Part shown: positions 25,036 to 32,233 of the stretch, in pieces | Numbering within the stretch: position 1 is the first letter of the stretch | Layout of the letters: each line of letters starts with the position of its first letter | Source of the DNA: JAGTRB01 sp037439685 | GTDB lineage: Archaea > Thermoproteota > Bathyarchaeia > TCS64 | Direction: 5' to 3' | Assembly (NCBI GenBank): GCA_037439685.1 | Contig: JBBIVO010000006.1 | Location: 1-44,324 of the forward strand | DNA: 44,324 nucleotides | Translations under genes and position numbers: made by a program | Notes under the pieces: generated by a model | Seen by the model: only the letters and a program-made list of their open reading frames with translations | What the model was told of the DNA's origin: nothing | Database searches by the model: none

Positions 25036-25776
25036 TCACTGACGCTGAGGTTGTTTGAGTTCTAGGAAGACCTCGAAGGGGTGCTGAGCGACCTCTTCCT
25101 TTAAGCTCTCCCTCCACTCCTCTCCCACCGCGATGACGACATAAATACCAGCCACTTCGGCTTTCGCCTCCTTAACCATCTCGATTAGGCACTTCAACTT
25201 CTCGCCCGTCCTGACCACATCGTCGATGATCAGTACGTCCTCCTTCCTCTTCAGCGAGGCCTTTGGTATGTAAAGGGATCTCTTGATGGCTGAACCTCTT
25301 GGAATATAGCTTCTCTCTAAGTACTCACTTATTCCCACCTCTTTCCTCTCCTTAGCCACGACGAGGTTGACCTCTAGAAGGCTTGCAACGAGGGTTGCCA
25401 CTGGAACCCCGTCCACAGCGGAGGTCAGCACCCTGGAGACTCTGCGCCCCGCGAACCTCTCAAGGGCGTAGTTCGAGGCTATCTTAAGCCATGTTATCTC
25501 TGAGACCAGTGGCGTGTTATCGATATATCCATCCTCGTCGAAGGTTATCCTCCTCTTCAAGGCCTCCTTTATGTTCGTAATCTCCATCAACTTCTCATAA
25601 AGCTCCTGCGCCCTCTCGAAGCTTGGGAGGACATGCCCCCTCATATACCTGCTGAGGATTGGAGGGCTGAGGCCTAAGTGGTTTGAGAGCTCCTGGTAGG
25701 TCTGGCTCTTACTGGCGACCCTTAAAAGGTCGGTTATCATCATTCTGTACCTGAGCTCTCTAACCCTCGTCTCCAT
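25036..25776 (-). CDS. gfcR: GfcR-like transcription regulator: HTH plus phosphoribosyltransferase domain
   Basis: This 246-residue regulator has an N-terminal helix-turn-helix (about residues 12-60: TYQELSNHLGLSPPILSRYMRGHVLPS) and a type I PRTase domain with the PRPP loop VLIIDDVVRTGEK (about 190-203). In haloarchaea GfcR activates sugar-catabolism genes; in other archaea the family is linked to purine salvage control. Binding of PRPP or a nucleotide is likely, but whether catalysis occurs is unknown. It starts only 26 bases after intron-bearing tRNA-Lys on the same strand, too little for a separate TATA box outside the tRNA. Confidence 0.85.
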   Translation of the reverse strand: METRVRELRYRMMITDLLRVASKSQTYQELSNHLGLSPPILSRYMRGHVLPSFERAQELYEKLMEITNIKEALKRRITFDEDGYIDNTPLVSEITWLKIASNYALERFAGRRVSRVLTSAVDGVPVATLVASLLEVNLVVAKERKEVGISEYLERSYIPRGSAIKRSLYIPKASLKRKEDVLIIDDVVRTGEKLKCLIEMVKEAKAEVAGIYVVIAVGEEWRESLKEEVAQHPFEVFLELKQPQRQ

Positions 25777-25802
25777 CTCTTCAACCCCATCTCATCACTC
25801 TA

Positions 25803-25894
25803 CGGGCCTGAGGGGATTTGAACCCCTGACCCTCGGGTATCCTCGACTCTTCGTCTTAAAAGCCCGGCGCTCTACCTTGCTGAGCTACAGGCCC
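25803..25894 (-). tRNA. trnK: tRNA-Lys (UUU) with an 18-nt intron at 37/38
   Basis: The minus-strand fold is: acceptor GGGCCTG/CAGGCCC with G73, D arm GCTC/GAGC, anticodon stem CCGGG/CCCG(A) with a mismatched last pair, and T arm AGGGG/CCCCT around TTCAAAT. The loop CTTTTA...A holds anticodon UUU and is split by 18 bases (25839-25856) at the canonical archaeal position. Without the intron it is 74 nt. No CCA is encoded. It shares a transcript, or at least a promoter region, with gfcR. Confidence 0.92.
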
Positions 25895-25919
25895 TACGAT
25901 ATCCCCTGAACCTTTAAAG

Positions 25920-25927
25920 ATTTAAAT
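25920..25927 (-). promoter_or_regulatory. TATA box of tRNA-Lys (and probably gfcR)
   Basis: ATTTAAAT is centred about 29 bases upstream of the tRNA-Lys 5' end. No other TATA-like site lies between the tRNA and gfcR. Confidence 0.5.
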
Positions 25928-26081
25928 TGTTCGGACGGGAATCCAGGGGCTAAATTAACAAGATGATTTATATAGGCCAGATTCCAAGGCCTGGGGCCTC
26001 TGATGTTACCCACGGTGTGGAAAAGCCTTATTAGAAGACCTGTGGAGATATTTTAGAGGCCGTGCGGCCGGAGGTCCATAG

Positions 26082-26185
26082 GCGGCCGTAGGCGAAGCCT
26101 CGGCGGAGTCCAGCCTGGTAAGATTTCAGCCCCCCAAGATCCTCGGGGAGAGCTGAAGACCCGGGTTCAAATCCCGGCGGCCGCA
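26082..26185 (+). tRNA. trnG: tRNA-Gly (CCC) with two apparent introns
   Basis: Acceptor GCGGCCG (26082-26088) pairs with CGGCCGC (26178-26184), with A73 and an encoded CCA to 26188. After TA at positions 8-9, about 17 bases (26091-26107) must be removed to join the D arm GTCCAGCCTGGTAAGAT. A second intron of 14 bases sits at 37/38 in loop CCCCCA...A; its GGGG pairs with the anticodon C run, as in a bulge-helix-bulge. The T arm is CCGGG/CCCGG around TTCAAAT. The spliced length is 73. Position 33 is C instead of the near-universal U. A second copy of GCGGCCG at 26064-26070 leaves the 5' end slightly uncertain. Confidence 0.85.
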
Positions 26186-26296
26186 CCACCAACGAGTTCA
26201 AAAACCGATATGACGGCGGCTTTTGGGGTTTGAGGCCAGTCCGGTTTTCAGTAAGGCTTTAGTTAGAGAGGCCCTTAACCACTTAAGGTCTCAGCC

Positions 26297-26830
26297 TTGA
26301 GGGATTTGAAGGGTTTGAGGTTTGAATCGGCCCTCCTCGTTATAGTTGCTACATTAGTAAATACCACATTTCTATGGGGCCTCATCGCTAGGCCTATTAT
26401 ATATTACACTCTAGATGCCCCCCTCAACTATAATGAGATCATCGACTTCTCCCAAGGAGATTTGGATGTAGAAGTTAAACTGGCTAATAGAGGCCTCTCT
26501 AAGGCAGCGGTATGGTTGGTGGTAAGATTCTATAATGCCTCCCTGAGGGAGCCCTACCCCCATGCATATAAAGAGAGAGAAGAGGGGGAGATCCTCATAC
26601 CTATGACTTTGGAACCAAGTGATGAAGGATATGAATCGATGCTGATGGAATTCAATATCCAGGGAAACCCTAGCTATATCCTGATAATGATATATGTTGA
26701 GGCCAATAGAGAAATCAGTTACATCTTTGATTTTAACAATAGTTTTATGTTATCTAATCCTCAGAGGCCTACTGCAATACTTCTCAAGAGAATCTCAGAG
26801 GGAAAATACATGAGAGTTACAAGTAGATGA
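26297..26830 (+). CDS. Single-pass membrane protein of unknown function
   Basis: The 177-residue product has one N-terminal hydrophobic helix (about residues 10-35, SALLVIVATLVNTTFLWGLIA) and then a beta-rich outside domain (DLDVEVKLANRGLSKAAVWLVVRFYN, SYILIMIYVEANREISYIF), resembling CARDB-like or immunoglobulin-like domains found in archaeal surface proteins. The start is a TTG at 26297; TTG codons three and six codons later are alternatives. It stands alone behind tRNA-Gly and ahead of a transposase relic. I do not recognise the family. Confidence 0.6.
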   Translation: MRDLKGLRFESALLVIVATLVNTTFLWGLIARPIIYYTLDAPLNYNEIIDFSQGDLDVEVKLANRGLSKAAVWLVVRFYNASLREPYPHAYKEREEGEILIPMTLEPSDEGYESMLMEFNIQGNPSYILIMIYVEANREISYIFDFNNSFMLSNPQRPTAILLKRISEGKYMRVTSR

Positions 26831-27029
26831 GAAGATTAGATATAGATTAAACATCTTGGCGAGTCTACCATAAATCTATCTACAAGACGCTGGGGTCCAG
26901 GAGCCTAAAAGAGGAGGATTTAAAGCCCTCTAACCCCCTTCATCCTTTACCGGATATTGTCAAGTTTTTCCGTGCCCCTCTCTTAGTTATCTGGTGAGGT
27001 TGGTGAACCCATCTCTGTGTTGCTCGATG

Positions 27030-27325
27030 GGGTTGAGGGCTTGGGTGTTCAGCTGGAACAGGAGGCCCCTCAGGACTAAGGCCCTATCCGCCCTGCCTTA
27101 TCACGGCCTCTCTTATGGGGTTGTAGCCAGCGCCTTGAGGGTTTAGCCAGCTTCAGCCATGAGGCTGTGAGGCTTTGGTTGCACAGGCTGGGGGAAGCCT
27201 CCCCGGAAACGGGAGCAGAGGCGGATGGTGGCCGTGGACGAGGCGAACCTCAACTGGAGGGCGGGCAGCTCCACATCTGGGCAGCCATGGACGTGGAGAG
27301 CAGAGAGGTCTAAGCCTGCCTTACC
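27030..27325 (+). pseudogene. DDE-type transposase relic
   Basis: Pieces of one transposase are read in three frames: NRRPLRTKALSALPYHGLSYGVVASALRV, then FSHEAVRLWLHRLGEAS, then REQRRMVAVDEANL, then GGQLHIWAAMDVESREV followed by a stop and ACLT. The VAVDE..L and IWAAMDV blocks surround the first catalytic Asp in archaeal IS6-like and related DDE transposases. Stops, frameshifts and loss of the C-terminal two thirds make it dead. No terminal repeats are visible. The stretch 26834-27029 just before it shows nothing else I can name. Confidence 0.65.
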
Positions 27326-27337
27326 AAAAACAAGTAA

Positions 27338-27345
27338 TTTATATT
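27338..27345 (+). promoter_or_regulatory. TATA box of the zinc-ribbon/DUF4342 gene
   Basis: TTTATATT is centred 29 bases before the ATG at 27371, which predicts a leaderless or nearly leaderless mRNA and supports that start. Confidence 0.5.
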
Positions 27346-27370
27346 TAAGAAATTGAGATTAAAAGTTGAT

Positions 27371-27685
27371 ATGAGCTGTCAGAGATGTGGGAAAGAGATC
27401 CCAGAGGATGCCAAGTTCTGCCCCCAGTGTGGGGCTAGGGTCGAGACGAGCGGGGTGGAGGAGTTTCAAGTATCTGCCGACGACCTGATAGGGAGGGTTA
27501 AGGCGTTGATCCATGAGGGTAACATAAGGAGGATAGTTGTCAGAAATGAGGACGGTGATACCCTGCTGGAGATCCCAGTCACGGTCGGCCTCCTTGGAGC
27601 CCTACTCGCCCCCTATCTCGCCGCCTTAGGGGTTATCGCGGCGATGGTGACAAGGTGCAAGATAGCCGTAGAGAGAAAGGCATGA
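27371..27685 (+). CDS. Zinc-ribbon protein with a DUF4342-like membrane-associated domain
   Basis: This product of about 104 residues opens with a zinc ribbon (MSCQRCGKEIPEDAKFCPQCGARV, two CxxC pairs), then a domain with DLIGRVKALIHEGNIRRIVVRNEDGDTLLEIPVTVG and a hydrophobic segment LLGALLAPYLAALGVIAAM, as in DUF4342 proteins. The function is unknown; the order suggests a cytosolic zinc ribbon tethered to the membrane. ATG at 27371 is chosen over a TTG at 27353 by TATA spacing and because the ribbon starts there. Confidence 0.75.
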   Translation: MSCQRCGKEIPEDAKFCPQCGARVETSGVEEFQVSADDLIGRVKALIHEGNIRRIVVRNEDGDTLLEIPVTVGLLGALLAPYLAALGVIAAMVTRCKIAVERKA

Positions 27686-27740
27686 TCTCCTCACCCTCAC
27701 TCTTACCGCCGTAAAGAGTGATGGCATCTTCACGGAAGAG

Positions 27741-28733
27741 TTATGGCCTCCTCACCTCTATTGGGAGCGTTTTATCGAAGCCTACACTGAATCCTCCCAG
27801 AGCCTCAAGCATGTAGCGGTAGACCCCTCCCCTCGCTGGGGTGAAGGGGAAGAAGTATGTCGCCTTGGTTCCCGCGGCAACCCCCACCATCTTCTCGATC
27901 TTGGCTACGGGCTCCATCTCCCCCTCTTCATAGACTCTTGCGGTAAGATTCTCCCAAATGGTGTGGAACCTGGTGGGGTTGTATAGGGTCACAGCAATAT
28001 AGCATGTCTCCCCAACCCTACACGCGTCTATCTCCCTGCCTCCGAGGTCTGTCCACCTAGAGGGTATATGGATAAGGTGTGGGACCCTCACCAGTGGATA
28101 TCGCGTGGTGGAGAAGGGCAGCCATGCATTGAGGAAGGCTATGTGTACTAGGGCTCTGCCCACAAGTTTCACTTCCACCTCGCCGCCGTGCCTCTCAGAG
28201 GCCTCCATTATCAACCCTCTGAATCTGGCCTCGTCATCGACTGGGAGGATGAGAGTCCTCTCCAACAGCCTTAAGCTCGAGACCTTCTCTCTGCCGAAGC
28301 TGAAGGAGCCTTCGGCTATCAGGTTCTCCTCTAGATAAAGCCTCACCTCCAGATCGGAGATCTCGGGCTGTTGGACGGTTATGGGGCTGAGGATGACGCT
28401 TATAAGCCACCTACGCACGTACTCGGGGGTCTGGGTCACGGGCCCATCAACCCTTGAGGGCAGGGGGGCCGACAGCCCCAGGCCGACCTTCAGCTCCGCC
28501 GATGAGCCGTTGAGAGCGCCCCTCAAATAGCGGGCAGCCTCCCCCTCCTCCAGCTCGAGGTAGACGTTGAGCCTTGAGACCTCCTGATGGCTGTTGTAGA
28601 GGTTTCCGAGCTCCCTTCCGATCAGAACCGCCACAAAGAGGATGATGATGTACATGATCGTGCGTAGATCCTCTCCCTCCTCCTCCCTCCACACTGTAAA
28701 AGCCCCTAACAAATCTGATTGGAGCGGTTCCAT
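27741..28733 (-). CDS. Single-pass membrane protein of unknown function
   Basis: The 330-residue product has one helix near the N-terminus (TIMYIIILFVAVLIG, about residues 25-40) and a large, mostly beta-strand outside domain. Its C-terminal part contains CRVGETCYIAVTLYNPTRFHTIWENLTARVYEEG and ATYFFPFTPARGGVYRYMLEALG, reading like a CARDB or immunoglobulin-like fold with two cysteines close enough for a disulfide. The general plan matches the 177-residue protein at 26297, though the sequences are not obviously the same. The start at 28733 is uncertain; an internal ATG before the helix is possible. Function unknown. Confidence 0.65.
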   Translation of the reverse strand: MEPLQSDLLGAFTVWREEEGEDLRTIMYIIILFVAVLIGRELGNLYNSHQEVSRLNVYLELEEGEAARYLRGALNGSSAELKVGLGLSAPLPSRVDGPVTQTPEYVRRWLISVILSPITVQQPEISDLEVRLYLEENLIAEGSFSFGREKVSSLRLLERTLILPVDDEARFRGLIMEASERHGGEVEVKLVGRALVHIAFLNAWLPFSTTRYPLVRVPHLIHIPSRWTDLGGREIDACRVGETCYIAVTLYNPTRFHTIWENLTARVYEEGEMEPVAKIEKMVGVAAGTKATYFFPFTPARGGVYRYMLEALGGFSVGFDKTLPIEVRRP

Positions 28734-28838
28734 ATTACACTTATCTACCCGGACGGAGAGCCTCCACTTTATCCGGCCTTAAAAAGATAAGATTTATTGG
28801 GAAAGCCTTTTTAGCCCCTTGGTTGGTGGGTTCCATAA

Positions 28839-29414
28839 ATGGATTTAACCCCTCTAGTTGCCGCCTTCCTCCTCTTCATCATGATGGAGCTAGGGGACAA
28901 GACCCAGATGGCCGTTGTTGCCATGTCTGTGAGTGGTAAGCCTTCGGATATCTTCATAGGCGCTATAGCCGCCTTCGCGCTTATAGATGGGGTCAGTATA
29001 GCCCTTGGAGGGGTTCTGGCCACCCTGATCCCATCGCTCTGGATCAATCTCGGCTCGGGCATCTTGTTTCTCCTCCTCGGCCTCCTCTGCCTCCTCCGAG
29101 ATGAAGGGAGGGGGCCTGAGCCTATTCGTAGATGTACGGCCGCCTACGCCTTCAGCGTAATACTCCTAATGGAGCTTGGGGATAAAACACAACTGGTATC
29201 CATGATGCTCTCGGCGAGATACTCAAACCCCATTATGGTGTTCGTTGGGGTGATCTCAGCGTCGATGATCCTCACAGGATGTGCAGTCTTCATAGGCAGA
29301 AATCTCATGAGGTTTATCCCTAAGCGCTATCTAAGATACATAACATCTATCCTATTCATTTTATTCGGATTAATCTTCCTCATAAATGGATTTTTGGAGT
29401 TGATATATTCTTAA
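28839..29414 (+). CDS. GDT1/UPF0016 family cation transporter
   Basis: This 191-residue membrane protein is made of two related halves, each with the family motif E-x-G-D-K-T: MMELGDKTQMAVVAMS near residue 16 and LMELGDKTQLVSMMLS near residue 115. Six helices are visible. The acidic motifs face each other to form the ion site. Family members export or sequester Mn2+ or Ca2+ against H+ or Na+. CTTAAAAAG near 28780 may be the TATA box. It is divergent from the upstream membrane protein gene. Confidence 0.92.
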   Translation: MDLTPLVAAFLLFIMMELGDKTQMAVVAMSVSGKPSDIFIGAIAAFALIDGVSIALGGVLATLIPSLWINLGSGILFLLLGLLCLLRDEGRGPEPIRRCTAAYAFSVILLMELGDKTQLVSMMLSARYSNPIMVFVGVISASMILTGCAVFIGRNLMRFIPKRYLRYITSILFILFGLIFLINGFLELIYS

Positions 29415-29493
29415 AACTCCATAAAAATAACCTTTAGTTATATCGATCTTTTAATTGTTTATGAAGCCCATCTCCAAAATATTTCTGGGGATT

Positions 29494-30576
29494 TCATCTC
29501 TCTCTTTTTCCCTCTATGAACTCCTCGACCCATCTCCTTGCGACCTTGTCGCTGACCTGGACCGGTGGATGCTTGAAGTAGTAGGAGGAGATGCTTATCA
29601 GAGGGCCCGAGATCCCCCTGTCTAGGGCCAGCTTGACAGCCCTTATGACATCTATGACCACCCCCGCGCTGTTTGGGGAGTCCTCCACCGTCAGCTTCGC
29701 CTCTAGGGTCATGGGCAGCCCTCCGAAGCCTCTCCCATCTATCTTTATGTAGCAGATCTTCTTGTCCCCCAGGAAGGGGACGTAGTCGGATGGGCCTATT
29801 CGGGTGGGAACTGGGTATGGGAGGATGCTTTTAACGGCCATCGTCTTGCTTATCCTCTTAGAGCTGAGCCTCTCTTCCCTCGTCATGTTTAGGAAATCCG
29901 TGTTTCCCCCCAAGTTNNNNNNNNNNNNNNNNTAGGTCGAGTCCACCATGATCCCCCTCTCGTGGAAGAGTTCGATGAGAACCCTGTGAAGGATCGTTGC
30001 CCCGAGCTGACTCTTGACATCATCTCCTGCTACTGGAACCCCCGCCTCCTCGAACCTCCTCCCCCAATCTGGGTCGGAGGCGATGAACTCCGGTATGCAG
30101 TTTACGAAGCCGCATCCGGCCTCTATGGCCGCTTTGGCATATATCCTGCTCCCCTCATAGCTCCCAACCGGAAGAAAGTTAACCAGCATATCGGCATCGC
30201 ACTCCCTTAAAACCTCGGCGACATCGACCGGCTCCAGCGCATCATATTGATGGAACGGGCCTCTCATGTGGGGGGCAACGCCGTCGGATATGGGGCCTGG
30301 AAGGACCCTCACGTTCTGAGATGGAACATCGCAGAACCTTGCGCAGCAGTTTGGGTCGGCCCAGATGGCCTCGGAGAGGTCTCTACCGATCTTCAAGGCG
30401 TTCACCTCGAAGGCCGCGACGAACTTTATGTCCCTGACATAGTATCCCCCAAGCTCCGCATGCATGACCCCTGGTATATCCCCCTCCAACCTCTCTCTGT
30501 AGTACTCGACTCCCTGGATGAGGGCTGAGGCGCAGTTTCCAAGGCCTGCGATGGCGACCCTGATCTCCCCAGGCAA
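29494..30576 (-). CDS. ino1: Myo-inositol-1-phosphate synthase
   Basis: It converts glucose 6-phosphate to inositol 1-phosphate with NAD+ as a catalytic cofactor, the first step to inositol lipids and solutes in archaea. The product is about 360 residues with a Rossmann start VAIAGLGNCASALIQG, the block NFLPVGSYEGSRIYAKAAIEAGC, VPVAGDDVKSQLGATILHRVL and the C-terminal GGNTDFLNM and RIGPSDYVPFLGD. A 16-base N run falls just before LGGNTDF; relatives have DxTYQLN there, so fewer bases are probably missing than the Ns suggest, but the frame is kept. The start is TTG. It lies 16 bases after the TtuA-like gene's stop side. Confidence 0.93.
   Translation of the reverse strand: MPGEIRVAIAGLGNCASALIQGVEYYRERLEGDIPGVMHAELGGYYVRDIKFVAAFEVNALKIGRDLSEAIWADPNCCARFCDVPSQNVRVLPGPISDGVAPHMRGPFHQYDALEPVDVAEVLRECDADMLVNFLPVGSYEGSRIYAKAAIEAGCGFVNCIPEFIASDPDWGRRFEEAGVPVAGDDVKSQLGATILHRVLIELFHERGIMVDSTXXXXXXNLGGNTDFLNMTREERLSSKRISKTMAVKSILPYPVPTRIGPSDYVPFLGDKKICYIKIDGRGFGGLPMTLEAKLTVEDSPNSAGVVIDVIRAVKLALDRGISGPLISISSYYFKHPPVQVSDKVARRWVEEFIEGKRER
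29917..29932. other. Assembly gap (16 N) inside ino1
   Basis: The flanks read MVDST-Y... and ...NLGGNTDF. The usual family text needs only about seven bases here; 16 keeps the same frame. The gap length is therefore probably wrong but harmless to the frame. Confidence 0.8.
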
Positions 30577-30592
30577 GGTTCAACCCCCGTTT

Positions 30593-31579
30593 TTAGATGC
30601 TATCTGCGGAGGATCCTTTTCTATCTATTGCTCCCATCTCCATTAGGAGCTGGCACGCCCTGCACAGGCCCCCTGAGGTGGGCTCGCCGCAGGAGCTGCA
30701 TACCCTCAAGGTTTCTGGGTTTCTAATTGGGCGAGAGGCCAACTCTATAGATGTCCTGTAGATTATGTAGAGGGTTCCAGGACGCCTTGCCTCCATCTGG
30801 TTCAGGAAGCGGCGGATATCGCTCCTCATACCCCTCTCCGCATATGGGCAGGGGAAGCTCTGGAACGCGATGCCTTTAAGGTGTGAGAGGAGGGCGGACT
30901 CCCTCTCTGGGACCTCACAATAGGGTTTCACCCTCCTAACGAATCCGGGTAGGCTCCTACCTGAGGGGTGGCTAGAGGCGAGGAGCCTGAGGTCTCCTCT
31001 CATCAGGTTGAGGAGGGCTGTCTGAGCCATATCGTCGAGGGTGTGGGCGGTTGCCAACCTGTCAGCCCCAACCCTCATGGCCGCCACGTTTAAGGCCCTC
31101 CTCCTGAGGACCCCACAATATGAGCAGGGCTTGAGCTCTCCTCCCGCCGTCCTCTCAACCATCTCGTCGAGGGTGAGACCGTACAGCTCCTTAAAGGATA
31201 GTGTCAGGTGCTCTACACCTAAGGTTCTGCAGGCCTTCCTGGCATAATCTAGGGCTTCATCCCTGTAACCACCTATCCCCTCATCGATGGAAAGGGCTAT
31301 GAGCTCCGCCTTCGGATACTCCTCCTCTATCTCTGAGAGGATGTGAAGCATGTTTAGGCTATCCTTACCCCCTGAGAGCCCAACGGCTATCCTGCTATCG
31401 TACTCGAACATCTCAAACCTGGATATGGTCGCCTGCACCCTCTCCTTAATAGATTCCGAGAGGCATGAGGCGCAGAGCCTCTCACCGGAGTAGGGCCTAT
31501 AATAGATGGATCTCCTCCGCCCGCACCTCGTGCATCTCGGAGGGGTCCTCCCCAGACCTGAGGGATTGGGATCGGATAT
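30593..31579 (-). CDS. ttuA: TtuA/Ncs6-like tRNA 2-thiolation enzyme, start codon unclear
   Basis: This PP-loop enzyme adenylates and thiolates uridine in tRNA. Visible are the P-loop VGLSGGKDSLNMLHIL, the cysteines LKPCSYCGVLRR and a later Cys (QSFPCPYAERG) that hold the iron-sulfur cluster, ATAHTLDDMAQTALLNLMRGD, and a C-terminal zinc finger CSSCGEPTSGGLCRAC. The frame also encodes the expected N-terminal zinc ribbon (RCTRCGRRRSIYY, LCASCL) upstream of the first usual in-frame start (GTG 31438), back to a stop at 31580-31582. No ATG, GTG or TTG lies in that part. A well-placed ATG at 31583 with GGGTGAT ahead is one frame off, so a one-base error or an odd start is likely. It follows the MoaD-like carrier. 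Confidence 0.88.
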   Translation of the reverse strand: MSDPNPSGLGRTPPRCTRCGRRRSIYYRPYSGERLCASCLSESIKERVQATISRFEMFEYDSRIAVGLSGGKDSLNMLHILSEIEEEYPKAELIALSIDEGIGGYRDEALDYARKACRTLGVEHLTLSFKELYGLTLDEMVERTAGGELKPCSYCGVLRRRALNVAAMRVGADRLATAHTLDDMAQTALLNLMRGDLRLLASSHPSGRSLPGFVRRVKPYCEVPERESALLSHLKGIAFQSFPCPYAERGMRSDIRRFLNQMEARRPGTLYIIYRTSIELASRPIRNPETLRVCSSCGEPTSGGLCRACQLLMEMGAIDRKGSSADSI

Positions 31580-31597
31580 TCATATCACCCTTTACGG

Positions 31598-31876
31598 TTA
31601 TCCCCCATGGGTCACCGGCAGGATGATGAGCAGGTCTCCATCCTCCACCGGGGTCTTCAACCCCTCTAGGTTGGCTATCTCCACCCCGTTGATGAGGATT
31701 AGGGCCTCGGCTGAGAGGCTCTCCGGGTCGAGGAGGGCCTCCCCCCCTCCCAGCCTCTCGAAGAGCACTCGGATGGCCTGGCCAACCTCAACCGGAGGCT
31801 CTAGACTCAGCTCGACCTCCCCTCCCGAAAGCCTCCTGCTCAGGGTTCCCATCATCCTGACCTTGACTTGGGCCAA
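31598..31876 (-). CDS. Ubiquitin-like sulfur carrier (MoaD/TtuB/SAMP type), first copy
   Basis: This 92-residue beta-grasp protein ends in Gly-Gly (LLIILPVTHGG) with LILINGVEIANLEGLKTPVEDGD before it, the hallmark of carriers whose C-terminus becomes a thiocarboxylate. The 3' neighbour on the same strand is the TtuA-like thiolase, which in Thermus takes sulfur from the carrier TtuB; a role as its sulfur donor is the best guess. Molybdopterin synthesis or protein tagging are alternatives. It starts with TTG and ends with TAA 14 bases before the out-of-frame ATG of the ttuA region. Confidence 0.88.
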   Translation of the reverse strand: MAQVKVRMMGTLSRRLSGGEVELSLEPPVEVGQAIRVLFERLGGGEALLDPESLSAEALILINGVEIANLEGLKTPVEDGDLLIILPVTHGG

Positions 31877-31913
31877 TCGAATACCCTCAGGGGTTTTAGC
31901 CTCTGCTCGTAAT

Positions 31914-31921
31914 GTATAAAT
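31914..31921 (+). promoter_or_regulatory. TATA box of the second sulfur-carrier gene
   Basis: GTATAAAT (part of AATGTATAAATC) is centred about 25 bases before the ATG at 31943, which predicts a leaderless transcript. Confidence 0.5.
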
Positions 31922-31942
31922 CTGTGCCCTAGAATCAAAGGG

Positions 31943-32233
31943 ATGGGGATGGAGGTAGAGGTCAGATACTACGCGATGCTGAGGGAGATAGCTGGGAAGA
32001 GGTTTGAGAGGGTGGCTCTCCCTGAGGGCTCGACTGTGAGGGATCTCATAGACCTGCTGGTGGAAAGGTATGGCGAAGGCTTTGAGAGGTATATCTACGA
32101 CGGCGAGAAGAGGGTGAGGGGCTACCTCTCCTATATGCTTAATGGGGTTAACATAAACAGCTTAGAAGGCTTCGAGACCCCTATTAGGGATGGGGACATC
32201 CTATCCCTCCTACCTCCGATAGGTGGAGGATAG
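31943..32233 (+). CDS. Ubiquitin-like sulfur carrier (MoaD/SAMP type), second copy
   Basis: This 96-residue beta-grasp protein ends LSLLPPIGGG and has VRYYAMLREIAGKRFERVALPEG and MLNGVNINSLEGFETPIRDGD, close in plan to the carrier encoded divergently next door (same NG-V-x-I-x-x-LEG-x-x-TP-x-x-DGD pattern). The pair probably arose by duplication. Which one serves tRNA thiolation, molybdenum or tungsten cofactor, or protein modification cannot be told. A second ATG at 31949 is possible. Its last 24 bases overlap the 3' end of the convergent fumarase alpha gene. Confidence 0.88.
   Translation: MGMEVEVRYYAMLREIAGKRFERVALPEGSTVRDLIDLLVERYGEGFERYIYDGEKRVRGYLSYMLNGVNINSLEGFETPIRDGDILSLLPPIGGG

Noticed and set aside
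26064..26070. First GCGGCCG copy as the tRNA-Gly 5' end
   Set aside because: It would put GA at positions 8-9 in place of the conserved T8 and require an insertion of about 35 bases; the second copy gives TA and a 73-nt tRNA. Kept as a minor alternative only.
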